Notes under the pieces: generated by a model
What the model saw: the letters and a program-made list of their open reading frames with translations, nothing else
Told to the model about the DNA's origin: nothing
Databases searched by the model: none
Made by a program: the position numbers and the translations under genes
Assembly: GCA_965153455.1 (NCBI GenBank)
Contig: OZ234500.1
Location: 1,426,001 to 1,490,000, forward strand
DNA length: 64,000 nucleotides
Direction: 5' to 3'
Origin: Sphagnum compactum
Lineage: Eukaryota > Bryophyta > Sphagnopsida > Sphagnales
Part shown: positions 1 through 11,461 of the stretch, piece by piece
Layout: each line of letters begins with the position of its first letter
Position numbering within the stretch: position 1 is the stretch's first letter

Positions 1-163
1 TGCTACAAGTTAAATGCTTGTAAACAATTGCAACATACAGTTCCTCATCAGTAGCAAACACAGATGATGACAATGGTTCTGGACACAATCTGAATTGCAT
101 CTCAAGAATTCTGCCTCAGAGAGAGAGAGGTGACAAAGCTCAAAAGAACTTGCCCCACTGTAC

Positions 164-854
164 CTTATGTTCCTACTCCAGATTAAACTTTTTCTTCTCA
201 GCACCAGCAACAGGGCCTTCTCCTGTAAGTGATTGACTTAAAGCAGTAGCTTGCCATTCTCGATCATCTTGAGCTGACAACACATCCTTCCTGCAAATTT
301 GTTGAGAAACCCTCAACCCAAAATCCTGCAAGGGTTTGTTGAAGAAGCATTAAACACTGAAGCAAAAACACAAGCACTTGCCAAGCCTTAACCCTAAACC
401 TAAATCCTGCAAGTGTTTGTTGAATCTGAAGCGCTAAACAGTGAAGCAAAAACACTAGTCCATAAAGAAGCTGCCAAGCTTTCCCATCAATTTGCTCCAG
501 TTCTTGCAATCCCTGAAACCTCCAGAAGAAGAAGAAGACGAATCAGCAGCTAACATTGGCTGCAACATACATGTGCATACAATCCTAAACTCTTTCGGGT
601 AACAAAGAGCAAGGATTCTTTTCAGAGTCCCCAAAAAAACCCAGCAATGGATCTCATGGAGCATCAGTATCTGAGAGAAGGAGTAAGAGAGTGAGAGAAG
701 AGATTGCATACCAGCCTTGCTGCAAATGGGCCAAGCCCAAGGAGCCGAGAATAGTGAGAGAGATGAGGGGAACTCCATACTTGAGGAAAGGGTTGGTCCA
801 TCCGACCCTCTTAAAATTGCTGCGGATGGCGCTTCTATTGCCGGTACTTGTCAT
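164..854 (-). pseudogene. COX16: COX16-like cytochrome c oxidase assembly factor, copy 1, nonsense-mutated and cut by the window edge
   Basis: COX16 is a small inner-membrane mitochondrial protein needed to assemble cytochrome c oxidase. Exon 1 (854-712, 47 codons plus 2 bases) encodes a basic N-terminus and then one membrane segment, with the signature NPFLKYGVPLISLTILGS. Its donor is GTATGC. Exon 2 (290-164) encodes the conserved block WKDVLSAQDDREW and a region after it ending LEQEHK in the unit 2 copy. Here codon 87 is TAG (bases 175-173) where unit 2 has CAG, so translation would stop after 86 residues. The last exon lies left of the window. The introns keep consensus sites, so this looks like a recently inactivated copy. 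The truncated product keeps the membrane segment, so residual function cannot be excluded. Confidence 0.8.
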
Positions 855-2426
855 CTCTGCTCAAGCTTCAACATCTACTACAGAAGATTCAACCCACAAA
901 ACACAAAGCGATGCCAACGCAACATCACCCACCTTCTGGAACAAAGTCAGAATCCCATTCTCCATGAAAATCCTCTTCAACTGCCATTATTGTCCTACCC
1001 CTATTGTTTCTCATGTGTGAAGAAGTCGGGACCAACGATCTCCGCCTCCTCATGAATTTGCACAAATGCAAACCCTGGCTGACATATACTTATTCTGATC
1101 CCTTACGTAAGTAACACGAGGGCATCAAAAGCTGGTGCTCGAAGCTGGCATTGGAAAACCTGTACTTACTAGAAGTATGAACCCAAGGATCCTTGCGATC
1201 AGTATTCATGGTGCCAACCTTTCAACGAGCTGTACACTACGAAATTTCTCTAAGCCCTTTACGTGAACCGGAAACAGTAAATTGGCCTTTACAGTACTTT
1301 TGGGTTGAAGATTGACAGAAAAAGACCGTGAATCTTCGTTCAGCTGTTAAGAGTGCACACTTTGACAGTGCCTTGGAAGAGCACCTGTAGCAGGAAATGG
1401 TTCTTTTTCAATTGGCCAACTACAATGATTGGGGAGATAACTAAACAGTGCACACTCGATGTGCTAAATACTTGAAGAGGGGTGCTCTAAGATCAACTTG
1501 GCCACTTGAGTAGACCTGGTATCATGGGCGGCTTGTTTTGTGGGCACTCGAGCAAACCTGGTATCATGGACGGCATTTTTTAGTGGGGGTGGTTGCAACA
1601 CTGGCAGTTCAGGTGAGGGAAGGTTTTTATCGCGATCATTACTCAGCGAATGTGTTTCTCGCTCTTGCCAAATACGTTTTTGGGTGTCTTCATTAGTAGG
1701 CGGACAAATAAGTTTTTGCGTGTCTTCATTAGTACGCAGACAGCTTCTTTCATCCATGCGTTAACATGACATGGACAGCAGAGGGCACTTTTTTATCAGG
1801 GTTGCTTTCCTTTCATACACAGAGTGTCAATGGCATTACAGAGAGCGCATGCCACCTCCATCTTGAGACGGGCTGTTATTGCGGGGGAGGGTTTTTTTAG
1901 GCTAGGAGTTTTATCAGTTTATCTCCCTTTTCTTTAGTTGATTGCTTCATGTGCCTTGTGGAGGGTTTGGTTCTTAGTGGTTCCCTTTCCTCCTTGTGGC
2001 CCACCTTTGTTGGGCTCTTTGCTTGCTTGGACTTTGGTCCTTGCCCCTTGTTTCCTTTTCTCTCCTTTTCTTGGGTGCTTTTTTTTTTATAAAGTTTGGC
2101 AAGGTTTCATCATCAATTTGGCCACTCATTATGTGACCCCACAAATTAAAATGAGATGAAGAAATTTAGTCATAACATGTTGGTTTGGTACACCAAGATG
2201 GTTGTGACTAGTGTTGGACATGCCTCAAAAAAAAGGTGAAAATTGTTCAAGGTTTCAAGCTAGTTCTCACTTTGAATACCTCTTGGTGTGACCAAAAGTG
2301 TTACCCTTTTAGGAACTTGTTTCTTGGTTCTCAACTCAACCTATTCACTTGGAACTCTTTTTAAAAAAAAATTAAAGTATATTGATACCTTATAAAAGTA
2401 TTAAAGAATAGCAAGTTTAGGGTTTA
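855..2426. other. COX16 upstream region, no gene seen
   Basis: This non-coding stretch contains short local duplications. One pair repeats CCTGGTATCATG about 50 bp apart (around 1510-1575). Another repeats GTGTCTTCATTAGTA (around 1685 and 1721). Open frames here are not kept between the two units, so none is called. Confidence 0.5.
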
Positions 2427-3368
2427 TGTCGCAACCCTAGCCTTGGCTCGCGACCAAGGCAAGGGGGTCGCAAGTGTGCGGGCCTATAAGTAGACCCGGG
2501 AGTCATATCACATGCTCCCGGGAGTGCAAAGAGTGTGAGGGAGTGAACCCTCACACTCCCAAGTGAACTCCCATGTTGGGAGTTGGTGAGAGTGGAGTCC
2601 CAAAAGGACTCCCGAAACTTCAGAGAACGTTTTGAGGGGTCAAAACTCAATGGCTTGTTGCGCTCTTTATATCAATAAAAAGCTCTTGAAGTGTAGATGT
2701 CTAAAATGGGCTCGCATTGCTCATTTGGACATCTGAAACACAAGTTATGGCCAAAAGAAGGGCCGGGAGTCGAACTCCCGGGAGTCCGCCAGTTTTGACT
2801 CCCGACCACTAAAAGTCAGGAATCGACCCGAAATACTTGGCTGCAGAAAACGTGCGACATACCGTTGGAAAGGTCTTGACGAGACCTACAACTTTACTTC
2901 AGAAGACAACTCAATCGGAGGTCTGCTCCGAAAGTTATGAGGCTTCAAAGTCGCGGGAGTCCAAAGTTGCGCGATTTCGGGACTCCCACGCGGGAGTCCC
3001 GGGACAAAAATGCCATTTGGATGCCACCCCCGCGACGAGTCACAGAGTATACTATAGGGAGTAAGGTGGTGGCTTACTCCCGAGCCCGGGGTGTGGTGTG
3101 TCAAAGTGAGTCCGAGTTCACCTGTGGCTGTCCCAACACCAAAAGGACCCAGAATGAGTTCTAACCACTTTGTGTGGCTTCATGCAGGCTCGTGTGAGTG
3201 AGTAAAGCTTGTCAACACTTCCTAGTCTTTCCCGGGACTTCTAGCACGCCCCTCTTACCCCCCCTTCTAGTGCTGGAAGTCGGGATCGTGCTCCAAGTTC
3301 CAACTCCTTCCGCATTGCCATATACCTAGACCTTCAAGTGGGTCTACCCGGAACTTGGGAGCGTGATA
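2427..3368 (+). mobile_element. Solo LTR of an LTR retrotransposon, 942 bp, unit 1 insertion
   Basis: The element begins TGTCGCAACC and ends GAGCGTGATA, so the usual terminal CA has changed to TA. It is flanked by GTTTA direct repeats (2422-2426 and 3369-3373). Unit 2 has an uninterrupted empty site at about 43031-43036 with a single GTTTA. A second copy of exactly the same length is at 61288-62229. There is no internal coding region, primer site or second LTR next to it, so it is a solo LTR left by LTR-LTR recombination. It is GC-richer than its surroundings and full of GGGAGTC-type words in both orientations. Copia or Gypsy origin cannot be told from an LTR alone. Confidence 0.92.
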
Positions 3369-3373
3369 GTTTA

Positions 3374-6300
3374 AGTGATTAGTGCGAAGTAGGTTTAGGT
3401 TGATAAGTAGGTTTATAAAAAAAACTTTAAAAATTTAGGTTTATTGAAAGAGGTTTTGTAGAGTCCTTGTTTGTGCGATGACTTTTTCTTTGTGCTTTCC
3501 TATAAAAATAAAAATGATGTATGCTCATCTTCCACGTTGCCCAACACCATCACCATGCAAAGTTTAACAAAGTTAAACCACTTTGAGAACTGATCACGAT
3601 TTAAAATGCCATTAGACCCAAGCGTTTCCCACAAGCGTGTGATTGGGTCTCAGTCCAAAGGAAGCAACGTTACAACTTGGCAATGGTTTTGCATTCTAAA
3701 TATTCCAAGTTGAAATGGTAAGTTCACATTAAAAACCAACCAAACAAAATCAAAGCCCTATGTTCGGGTTTGGGCCTTGCACCTTGAAAAAAAAATCAAA
3801 AATTGCAAATTTGTTGAGTGCTTTTGCAATGCAAGTTGTAATTACTTCCTTTTCCAAAGTTAGCATTCAAGTGAATCCAAAATTTAATGGACCCATCACC
3901 CCATACATAGAATCCATACTGCTATATTGGCGGCGATCTCTTGTACATAGCTCACATTACTCTCAACCATCAAAAAGCTTTGAGTATTGTTGGCAATGGC
4001 AACAAGTAGCAACATAATGTAGTTGCGATGGAAAGATGACAAGAGATAGGGTTTGGCAATCCAACGAGTAAGCAAATCAGTGAAGATGGCCCTGTGATCA
4101 AGCAGATGACTACTAACGTCTTTTAGAGCATGCATTCCCTGCAACATAGACCTGATTTGACCATTCAAATACCTTTGTTGTATTCGCACGACCATGTTTT
4201 TTGTCGTCATGGTGTGAAAATTCGACACCTAAAAAAACGCTGGTTGGGAGGCTTGCTACAAAAAAAATCTCTGGAAAAATACTTGGTAGGAGAAATGGCC
4301 TTGGGGTTCTGTTCTGTCAAATTGGCCAGATTATGCCCGGCAGAGCCTTTTCTTGGTAAAAGCGGGCCCTGGCATAATCTGTCAAGAGCAGCCCCAACCC
4401 AACATTAAGAGCACCGGTGGGCAGGGTGGGCAGATTAGGCAAGCTCCGATTCCACAACGGGTGCAGGTGCATAGCTGGGCCTATTCAGCACCACCTTGAG
4501 GGCTCTCACATGGTAGAGTATGCCCCTAGTGCTCTTAAACTTTTGTAAGGGGTATAGGATAGTTAGCAGTGTTGCACAGCTAATAGAAATGGCATCAAGT
4601 AAGGGGGAGTTCTTGTGGCTGTTCTAAAAGCAAAATTTCTACTGTGCTTTAAAAAATATCAAAGAATCAGCTTCGATATATAACCATGGTTCTAAAAGGT
4701 CGAAGAACGAGTCAAATGAAATTCTGTAAAATTTCCTTTTCTTTGTTGGTTATTTCATTAGAAGGATTGGTTCTCTTTGAGGGGTTTCCCAAAAAAAGGA
4801 TCCAGAGCTTTCTTAAATTTCTAGAATTCCAGGAACTGGAGGTTATTAAAAAAACTCTAATAACTGCCAAACACTAGCAGGTAAGTCCCTGCAGGGACAC
4901 CCCCTGGGTGTCTAGTAGGATGAAAAAAGAAGCAAAAAAACACAAAACTATTTCCTATTCCCTGGAACAGGGTTCACCAGAGGAGAGAATTGTAACAGAA
5001 TGAATGCAAATGAGCATAGCAAGTACCATTGATGAGTGTTCAAATAGTATTATGAGGGTACTAGTATTGTACAGATTCCAGAACATTTATTCAGAATAAA
5101 ATCAATCACTTATGATATACCTACCAAGGAATTGGAATCCTCCTATTAGGGAAGGGAGTATGTTTGCTTTGTTTTGTCATGTTGAGATCTGTCAACAATG
5201 CCCCTTGTTGCAATCTTGGTACCCTTGGTTCAAGCCCTTGATGAATAGGGGTGCACTTAGGTGGTTTCCTAATGTTTATACCTATGGTGCAAGAGTTATT
5301 GAGTTTTGAATATTTTTGTCAGGGAAAATTCAATAAGATCAATAATTTTTTTAGGGAAATTGGTGTGTGCTTATAATATTCTTGAAAAGCCCTTGATGAG
5401 TAGGGTTTTTAATGGAGGTTTTTTGGTATATTTAGACCAAAGGTGTGAGAGATATTGAATATTGAGAAACTTTTGTCATTGAAAATTCAATAAACATTAA
5501 CTTATTCAAATTTTAATGAAATTTCAATTTTGAACTAGGCTCAAAAAGTTGTAACATTTTCCCTTTTGAGACTCATTCAATAAATTACAATCTGTGGTTA
5601 GTGGCACAAACCACACTGGTGGAAGCCTTTTAGAAAGTTTGAAGGATAATTGCACCATTTGAGGTCTGGTCCAAACATGTTCAAGTGGCCCACACCCACC
5701 TCCTTTCTCCTATGCTTATAAACAATGATTCAAAGAATCAAGATAATGTGGCATAATTGGATTACCTATTCAAAGCAAATATTTTTAAAATCACGATTTA
5801 CAAATTAACGTAAACTTATTGTAGTTCGAAAGCTGTTACTTTAATTTAATTATGTAAAGGTATAAATTATGATTCTTTGTGATTATATCATTCTCAAGAC
5901 ATTTCAAATCTCATCCAATTTTTTATAAACATAAAGCTCCTTACACTGACTCCTCCTCTTTGTTGATTTATTGTTACACTGTTAGTTTTGGGTTCTAGTT
6001 TTTTCACTCATCGACACCAAGGTTGTGTCTCTTGCATTGCACTTTGCCACAATCATTTTGCATTCAGATGTGAGTGTCTGTGGTTGAAGTGGCTTATGTG
6101 GCTTGTCACCTCCATCAACATTTATTTCACTGCATTTAATTATTATTTTTTGAATATTTTGGATTTGCATGTTTATTTTTCTTGTAAATTCGTGTTTGCT
6201 TTTGTTGCAATTTTGCTGCACAATTTTTGTTTTCAACTTGTTCTTGGAAGTTTTTTTTGCAATTTCTTTTTTGCAACTATGGTGATTTTAGAATTTATCA

Positions 6301-6950
6301 TAACCACAATTCTAAAATTTTCACAGTTAAGGTAATTAATTAAGATTGGGAAGCATGCTAACTAGGGCTTTTCTTCACCTTTGTGATATCAAAAGTTTGG
6401 CAAGATTTTCCAAAACTTAGAAAAATTAGTCAAATTTACACTAGAAAACCAAATGCTTCCAAAAAACACTTCCCAATTTCTATTGATCAGCAAACGATAG
6501 TAAATCCTCTAACTTTATATAATTGGGAATACTACAGTTTTCGATTCAACAGGAAATCATGCAGATAAATTGTAACTGCATCATGGGATGGGCATGGAGC
6601 CATGGGGACAAGTGGTTACTTTACCCTTTGAGATCTCAGGCGTTTAGAGTCCTTCAGACATATATTCCCTACATGGACTGGGGACCCACTTACATACACC
6701 CATGGTATATGACCCTCCCATCAGCCTATCCCAAAAATGGCAAGAACATAAGTAGGTAAAAACATTCATTGCAGCCAATGAGGTGAGTATTTTTTTCTTT
6801 TGGGGGAACGTGGGGTGTTGGGATGTTTTTGTTCTTGATATGTTCCCATGTGAAGTTCCCAAGGTGTTCTCATAAGTTCCCATTAGATTCCCAAGATGTT
6901 CCATATAGCTCCTCACTTTATCCCACATTGTTTGCTCTCCGTTCTACTTT
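3374..6950. other. Intergenic repeat debris, no gene supported
   Basis: AT-rich sequence shared with unit 2 (about 43036-43376 and 46617-49890). Both strands of 3760-4230 are open for 85-110 codons, but the sequence is not recognisable and the frames are not equally kept in the other unit. At 3703/3704 unit 1 lacks the 3.24-kb segment found at 43377-46616. The stretch 5330-5680 resembles the degenerate repeat family seen near 13475 and 29900. Confidence 0.45.
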
Positions 6951-6952
6951 TG

Positions 6953-6963
6953 TATATAAAAGG
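6953..6963 (+). promoter_or_regulatory. TATA-box-like sequence in an LTR-like stretch
   Basis: TATATAAAAGG follows a TCCCACATTG stretch and a run of repeated GTTCCCA words (about 6840-6900). This arrangement resembles the U3 end of a plant LTR, and the paralogous site is 49891-49901. I found no matching second LTR or primer-binding site, so the promoter role is inference. Confidence 0.3.
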
Positions 6964-7379
6964 ACCAAAGGAGGATGGGATTGTACAAAGCTTGAAATTT
7001 ATTTTATGATGGGCCAATGAACAATGCCCATCACAAAAGACAAGTTAGTTGGCATTGGATTCCAATTTATTCAAGAGAGAGAAAAGAGAAAGAGAATTTA
7101 ACCAACATATCATTTAGGTTAAAATATCAAGGTACACAAGTAAGGCAAAGTGGTGAGTACATCTTCTGCAAATGGAACAAACCAACTCCTGTGTTTGTAA
7201 AGAGATTTGGATTTGACAGGTAAGCTGGGGTGAAAAACAAGTGGGTTAAGGCCCACTTTACACAAGGAGTCAAGCCCAAAGTTGAACCCAAATCAAGCAA
7301 TCCTATTGGTGCAGCCACTGAAATTAGTCCAGAGGGCTTTACAATAAGAGTCAAGACCAAACTAAAATATGACATTTTG

Positions 7380-8269
7380 ATTCATGACTGTTTGGCCCTG
7401 TGATGGGCCCAAGGGCCAAAAAGGTTACCTATTAACTTGGGGATTGTAATTTGATCAATAAACATGGTTTCTCAATAACCAATTGTAATTTGAACAAGTG
7501 TGATTTCTCTATACTTCGATTCTGTGTAGCTTGGGCTTTTTCTTTTTAAAAAAGAAAAAAATGAGGTTCCTTGGCTTACCGTCTGCTCGTGCAATTATCA
7601 CAGCACCAATATTACTCTTTTGGACACATCTTCTAAGTGCAAGAAGCCTGGTTAAGAAATATTGGACTTGGACAACATCCAATTGCAATGCAGATAAGAG
7701 TGCACAGCGTCTCTGCAGAGTGCACACTTTTACTACCATTCTTTTGTACACTAATTTCGGGATAGGGGGTGAACCCATTTACGATCAATAGACTACTTAC
7801 ACCCTCCTCAATCATAAAAGACCTTAAAATATTTATTGGTTTGGTGGGTGGTCCTTACATTGAGCTATATTTAGGTCTGCTTGAGACTGGGAGTCAAGGC
7901 CAATAAGGTAAAATTTTGAACATTCTTGGCCTGTTGTTTGGTGTCAAGTTACTAATAAAATAACGATTTTTTTTTAATTTCATGGATTTCTATTATAAAG
8001 TTGTGAGGCCAAGAAGTTGGAGCCAAGTCTTAAATGTTTGGTGTGCTTTCCTCTCTTTTTTTTTGGGCCTCAAGTTGTTATCATAAGAGACAACAATAAA
8101 CAAAGGGAAGGTAAAGATGGGACCAAAATGAGAGACACGAACCAGGGATATAAATTGCAATGTATTTTATTGTTACAACATTGGTCCCAAGGGTTGGGAA
8201 ATGGCACCCCAAGTTAATAGGTAACCTTTTTGGCCCTTGGGCCCATCACAGGGCCAAACAGTCATGAAT
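7380..8269. repeat. 890-bp foldback segment with 63-bp perfect inverted ends
   Basis: Bases 7380-7442 are the exact reverse complement of 8207-8269, with a core of TGATGGGCCCAAGGGCCA. A second perfect 29-bp inverted pair is 7463-7491 with 8271-8299. The two pairs are not nested, because the order is A, B, A', B'. Unit 2 has the same layout (50318-50380 with 51144-51206). No protein-coding content is recognised between the arms. This is probably a non-autonomous foldback or TIR element, later rearranged. Confidence 0.75.
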
Positions 8270-8335
8270 TAAATTACAATTGGTTATTGAGAAACCATGT
8301 AAGTTCAAACTTACAGACCATGATTCAATGCTATT

Positions 8336-8583
8336 GCTCTGATGGTGATTGCCACTTGAGCAACATGAAAAAATTGAAAAAAAGAACACTGATTAGAACC
8401 TCCCGTTTTATTAGGCACTATATATATATATAGGATTTGCAATTTTTCTACTACTCTTGAAAGAACTCATGTGATGATGGTGGTTGGTGGTGGTGAATTA
8501 GTGCCTAATAAAATGGGAGGTTCTAATCAGTGTTCTTTTTTTCAAATTTTTTATGTTGCTCAAGTGGCAATCACCATCAGAGC
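8336..8583. repeat. Near-perfect 85-bp stem hairpin upstream of SPX, unit 1
   Basis: The left arm 8336-8420 and right arm 8499-8583 are inverted repeats with three mismatches in 85. The loop is 78 bases and contains a TA run. A plus-strand transcript would fold into one long stem. It could be a MITE, a foldback relic or a small-RNA precursor. The unit 2 copy pairs even better. Confidence 0.8.
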
Positions 8584-8730
8584 ATCTAGCCAAATCTTGC
8601 GACATTCAAAATATGAAAGTAGAAAAATCTTAAGCATCCTTTCAGATTATAAGCAGCAGTTGCGCTGAATTTTGGCAAAATTTTTGCAATTTTTGGCGAA
8701 ATCTTTTTTAAGAAAAGAGAATTTGAGATA

Positions 8731-8738
8731 GAATATCC
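8731..8738. promoter_or_regulatory. Candidate P1BS (PHR1 binding site), GAATATCC
   Basis: The octamer fits the palindromic consensus GNATATNC bound by PHR-type MYB factors that induce SPX genes under phosphate starvation. It lies about 1.1 kb upstream of the SPX start codon and is conserved at 51668-51675. The motif is expected by chance every few kb, more often in AT-rich DNA, so the call rests on location. A further match (GGATATTC, 11793-11800) lies downstream of the gene. Confidence 0.35.
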
Positions 8739-9822
8739 ATTTCGCAAATCATTTTTCGCCAGAATGCCAAAAATTCAACACAATTTTTTTTTCCTGGTTC
8801 TAAAAGTCCAGTTACCACATCTTACATGAGTTGGGACATGACTAAGTTACTACTGCTTATTACTTATTACTGTACTGTATAATTAACTGGTATAATAAGA
8901 CAAGTTGAGATCATAAGAAAGGACAGACGTGGAGCTACAAGATTGGATGGCCAGCTAGGTGGGGCCCGGGGGTGTTTCACATGTACGGGAGTTTCTCCAA
9001 TTTGAATGATCGGCGAGAACGAACACGACTCAACCAGCACAGCAGAACGAAGACGAAGCCGGTGAGCCGTGTTAACGCTACTGACACAAGGAAGTACTAC
9101 AATTACAATGATAATCCCATTTAGGTCGAAAAGTTACTAGTTACTACTGACACAAGGAAGCACTTTAGCAAGGATGTTAATCCAGCGTACATGGTGTACA
9201 GTTACTAGTTACTTTTTAGTGTTGCTTTATGGGAGCGGGAAATTAGGGACCTCGAGAGTGCGAATCTGTAGTGGCTCGATCGAATGCCTAGACAGATGGA
9301 TGGATGAATGAGCGAGAAGAATTACCATTAGAATACCAATCTGAAGGAGATTGATGCAGACTGGATGATGAAAATGGTGGAAAGGAGGTGCAGTCACGGG
9401 ATCGTGGATGAACGTTTTCCACTCGCAGGAGCCCGTGGCTCTTCAAGGTTTTGGAGTTCTGATCTTCTGGGTCGTCGTCTACAGCAGTATCTGCAAACGA
9501 AGTTCTTCTCCCCCAAACTGTTTGTTCTCAGGTGCTCTTCCTTGTTAGACATTTTTTATTCACAAGTAATCATAGACGCTTTAGCTGCTTTTCCTGGTTG
9601 TTCACAAGTAAACAGACGTTGTAGCTGCTCTTCCTGGTTACACATTTTCTGCTTTCGGCAAGTTGCACCAATGTAATTTGTTTACTGATAATGGTTGTAA
9701 ACAAGAATTTTCCTTTAGTGGCATTGGGTGTAATTCATTAGCTATCAGTTAGCAGAATTTAGTTGGGGAGTGTCTGGCAGTTATTAGGACCGCGCGCGAT
9801 AGCAGCTACTCGCGGCACGAAT
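8739..9822 (+). promoter_or_regulatory. SPX promoter and 5' leader region, unit 1
   Basis: This non-repetitive stretch is conserved with 51676-52760. It holds an imperfect 67-bp tandem duplication: CTACTGACACAAGGAAG at 9078 and 9144, and GTTACTAGTTACT at 9133 and 9201. A leader intron is possible, with donor CAG|GTGCTC at 9532 and acceptor GTTAGCAG ending at 9755. The open frame at 9365-9676 differs between units and is taken as leader sequence. Confidence 0.4.
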
Positions 9823-11461
9823 ATGAAGTTTGGAAAGAAACTGGCAAGAACCGTCAAGAGGATGCCCCTTGAACACAGAGAGAAACTGTTTTTGGATTAT
9901 AAGATGCTGAAGGGGCATATCAAGCGTGTCGTGAACGCGAGCAAGGCCTCCGTCAGTAAAGAGCAGCTGCGTGAGGCAGCTCAGCCTCCAGAGCATTATC
10001 ATAACAAACTCCTGGAGTGGCCGCTTGCAGTCACATCTGCAGCTTTCGATGTTGGGGATCAGTCGATCATAGCACGAGAGGCGGGTGTCCAAGATGGTGT
10101 CGAAGATGGGCTCCTGGACGCCATGATGTGGCCGATTACCGCTGCCGATACGGACAGTACTGTTCAGGCCCTGCCCCTGACATGGGAGGGCGTTGAGGGT
10201 TGGGAGGGTCTTGAGTCCGCTTGGCTTAGCACGACGAATACCGATGGTGTTCTTGAAGACAATGAAATTCAGCAGCCGATCTCCCTGACATGCAGCGAGG
10301 GTGTAAACGGTCGTCCTAGCACAGCTGCTACTGCGCCACCTTGCAGTAGTGGTCTTGAAGCCGGTCTTGAGCCTGGACCGAACTCGCGGCACATGCCCGT
10401 AGAGGGTGTGGATCCAGCGGCTGTGGACGAACCTAATTCCGTATTTCCTCTGTTTTATTCAAGTATTGGTGCCAGAGGACAGGATGCTGATGTTCAGATG
10501 GAACTAGAAGTGAGGCGATTCAAGCGCATGCTCGATGTAGAGTTCATCAAGATCAACAAGCATTTTGTGACTATCTTCCTTCAGAACGGTGAACTCATGG
10601 GTGTAAGCTGCTGTCATTTATCATCTTACTTGCCTTCAATTCCCTCTATTGCAGCTTGCATTCAATTCCCTCTCTAGCGCTGATTCAGCTCTGTTATGTG
10701 AGAGCTCAATTGATTTGGGTGCTAGAAAGTCATCCAGACTGCATATTGTTATCATGAGGTGTTCTAGATTCCTGGTGTTTTTTTTTCTGGACTCATTTAA
10801 GCAGCTGCAGCAGCTTTCAAGATTATACTATGATATTGTACACAATATTGTGATTCGTTACAGGAATCAGCTACTCCAGTGCTTTTTTCTTTTTGCTGCT
10901 AGTTGACCGCTACTAATGAATTATTGTGCAGAAATTGGATGTGATGAGGAAAGAGGAAGAGGATAAGCAGAGAAGACTTCACCCTTCAGGCCACACTTTT
11001 TTCTGGGACATTACCGAGCTGAAAAGCATTCGCTTCCGCATGGCCATCCTTTATGTGGATATTCTCATTTTTCACTATTGTAACGCCGCCAACTATGAAG
11101 GTAGGAAAGGTTGCTTCAGTCCTCAGGAAAGACTTCTGCAGCTTGGCTTGTAGACTAAAGTCTAAGATATCGCAGTCAGGCACTGAGGCAGTGCTCGAGT
11201 TGTAAACAGATAAAATGAGCTGGACTAATAACAGCATTCTTTCTCTTGGTTTGTGCAGCTGCAGTTAAGATTCTGAAAAAGTTTGACAAGCACATCGGTT
11301 CAGATCTCCGCTGGAGCTATCTTCATCATGTGAAGGACCAGATGTTCTACGTTCTTGCAGATCGGATCTTGGACAGTGCTAACCATTGTCGTTACCTCAT
11401 GTCTCTTGGTGCAATTCAGCCATTGCCGATTTCGGAGGAACAATTGCAGCGGCAGTTTTAA
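9823..11461 (+). CDS. SPX-domain protein, copy 1, C-terminally truncated by a nonsense change
   Basis: SPX domains bind inositol pyrophosphates and relay cellular phosphate status. Plant stand-alone SPX proteins sequester PHR transcription factors. Three exons are seen: 9823-10602, 10932-11100 and 11259-11461. The introns are GTAAGC...TGTGCAG (phase 0) and GTAGGA...TGTGCAG (phase 1). The start is the first ATG in frame, giving MKFGKKLART, the usual SPX beginning. Tyr26 and Lys30 and the lysine-rich KILKKFDK (residues 320-327) fit the ligand-binding positions of the family. An acidic linker of about 180 residues (41-222) separates the first helices from the core. Codon 384 is TAA where unit 2 has AAC, giving 383 residues instead of 421. 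The lost tail lies after the SPX core, so the protein may still fold. Other differences from copy 2 are Glu94Gln, Asp109Ala and Ile329Met (copy 1 to copy 2). Confidence 0.85.

Noticed and set aside
1464-1757. 97-codon minus-strand frame near COX16
   Set aside because: It overlaps short local duplications, is broken in unit 2 and has no recognisable domain.
2837-3164. Short frames inside the solo LTR
   Set aside because: LTRs do not encode proteins, and the frames arise from GC-rich repeated words.
3760-4228. Open frames on both strands, 85 and 110 codons
   Set aside because: No domain is recognisable and the minus-strand frame is disrupted in unit 2. It was left as repeat debris.
9784-10392. 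202-codon minus-strand frame across SPX exon 1 (and its unit 2 twin at 52722-53330)
   Set aside because: It is the antisense of a GC-richer true exon, with no domain and no start context. It is a shadow frame.
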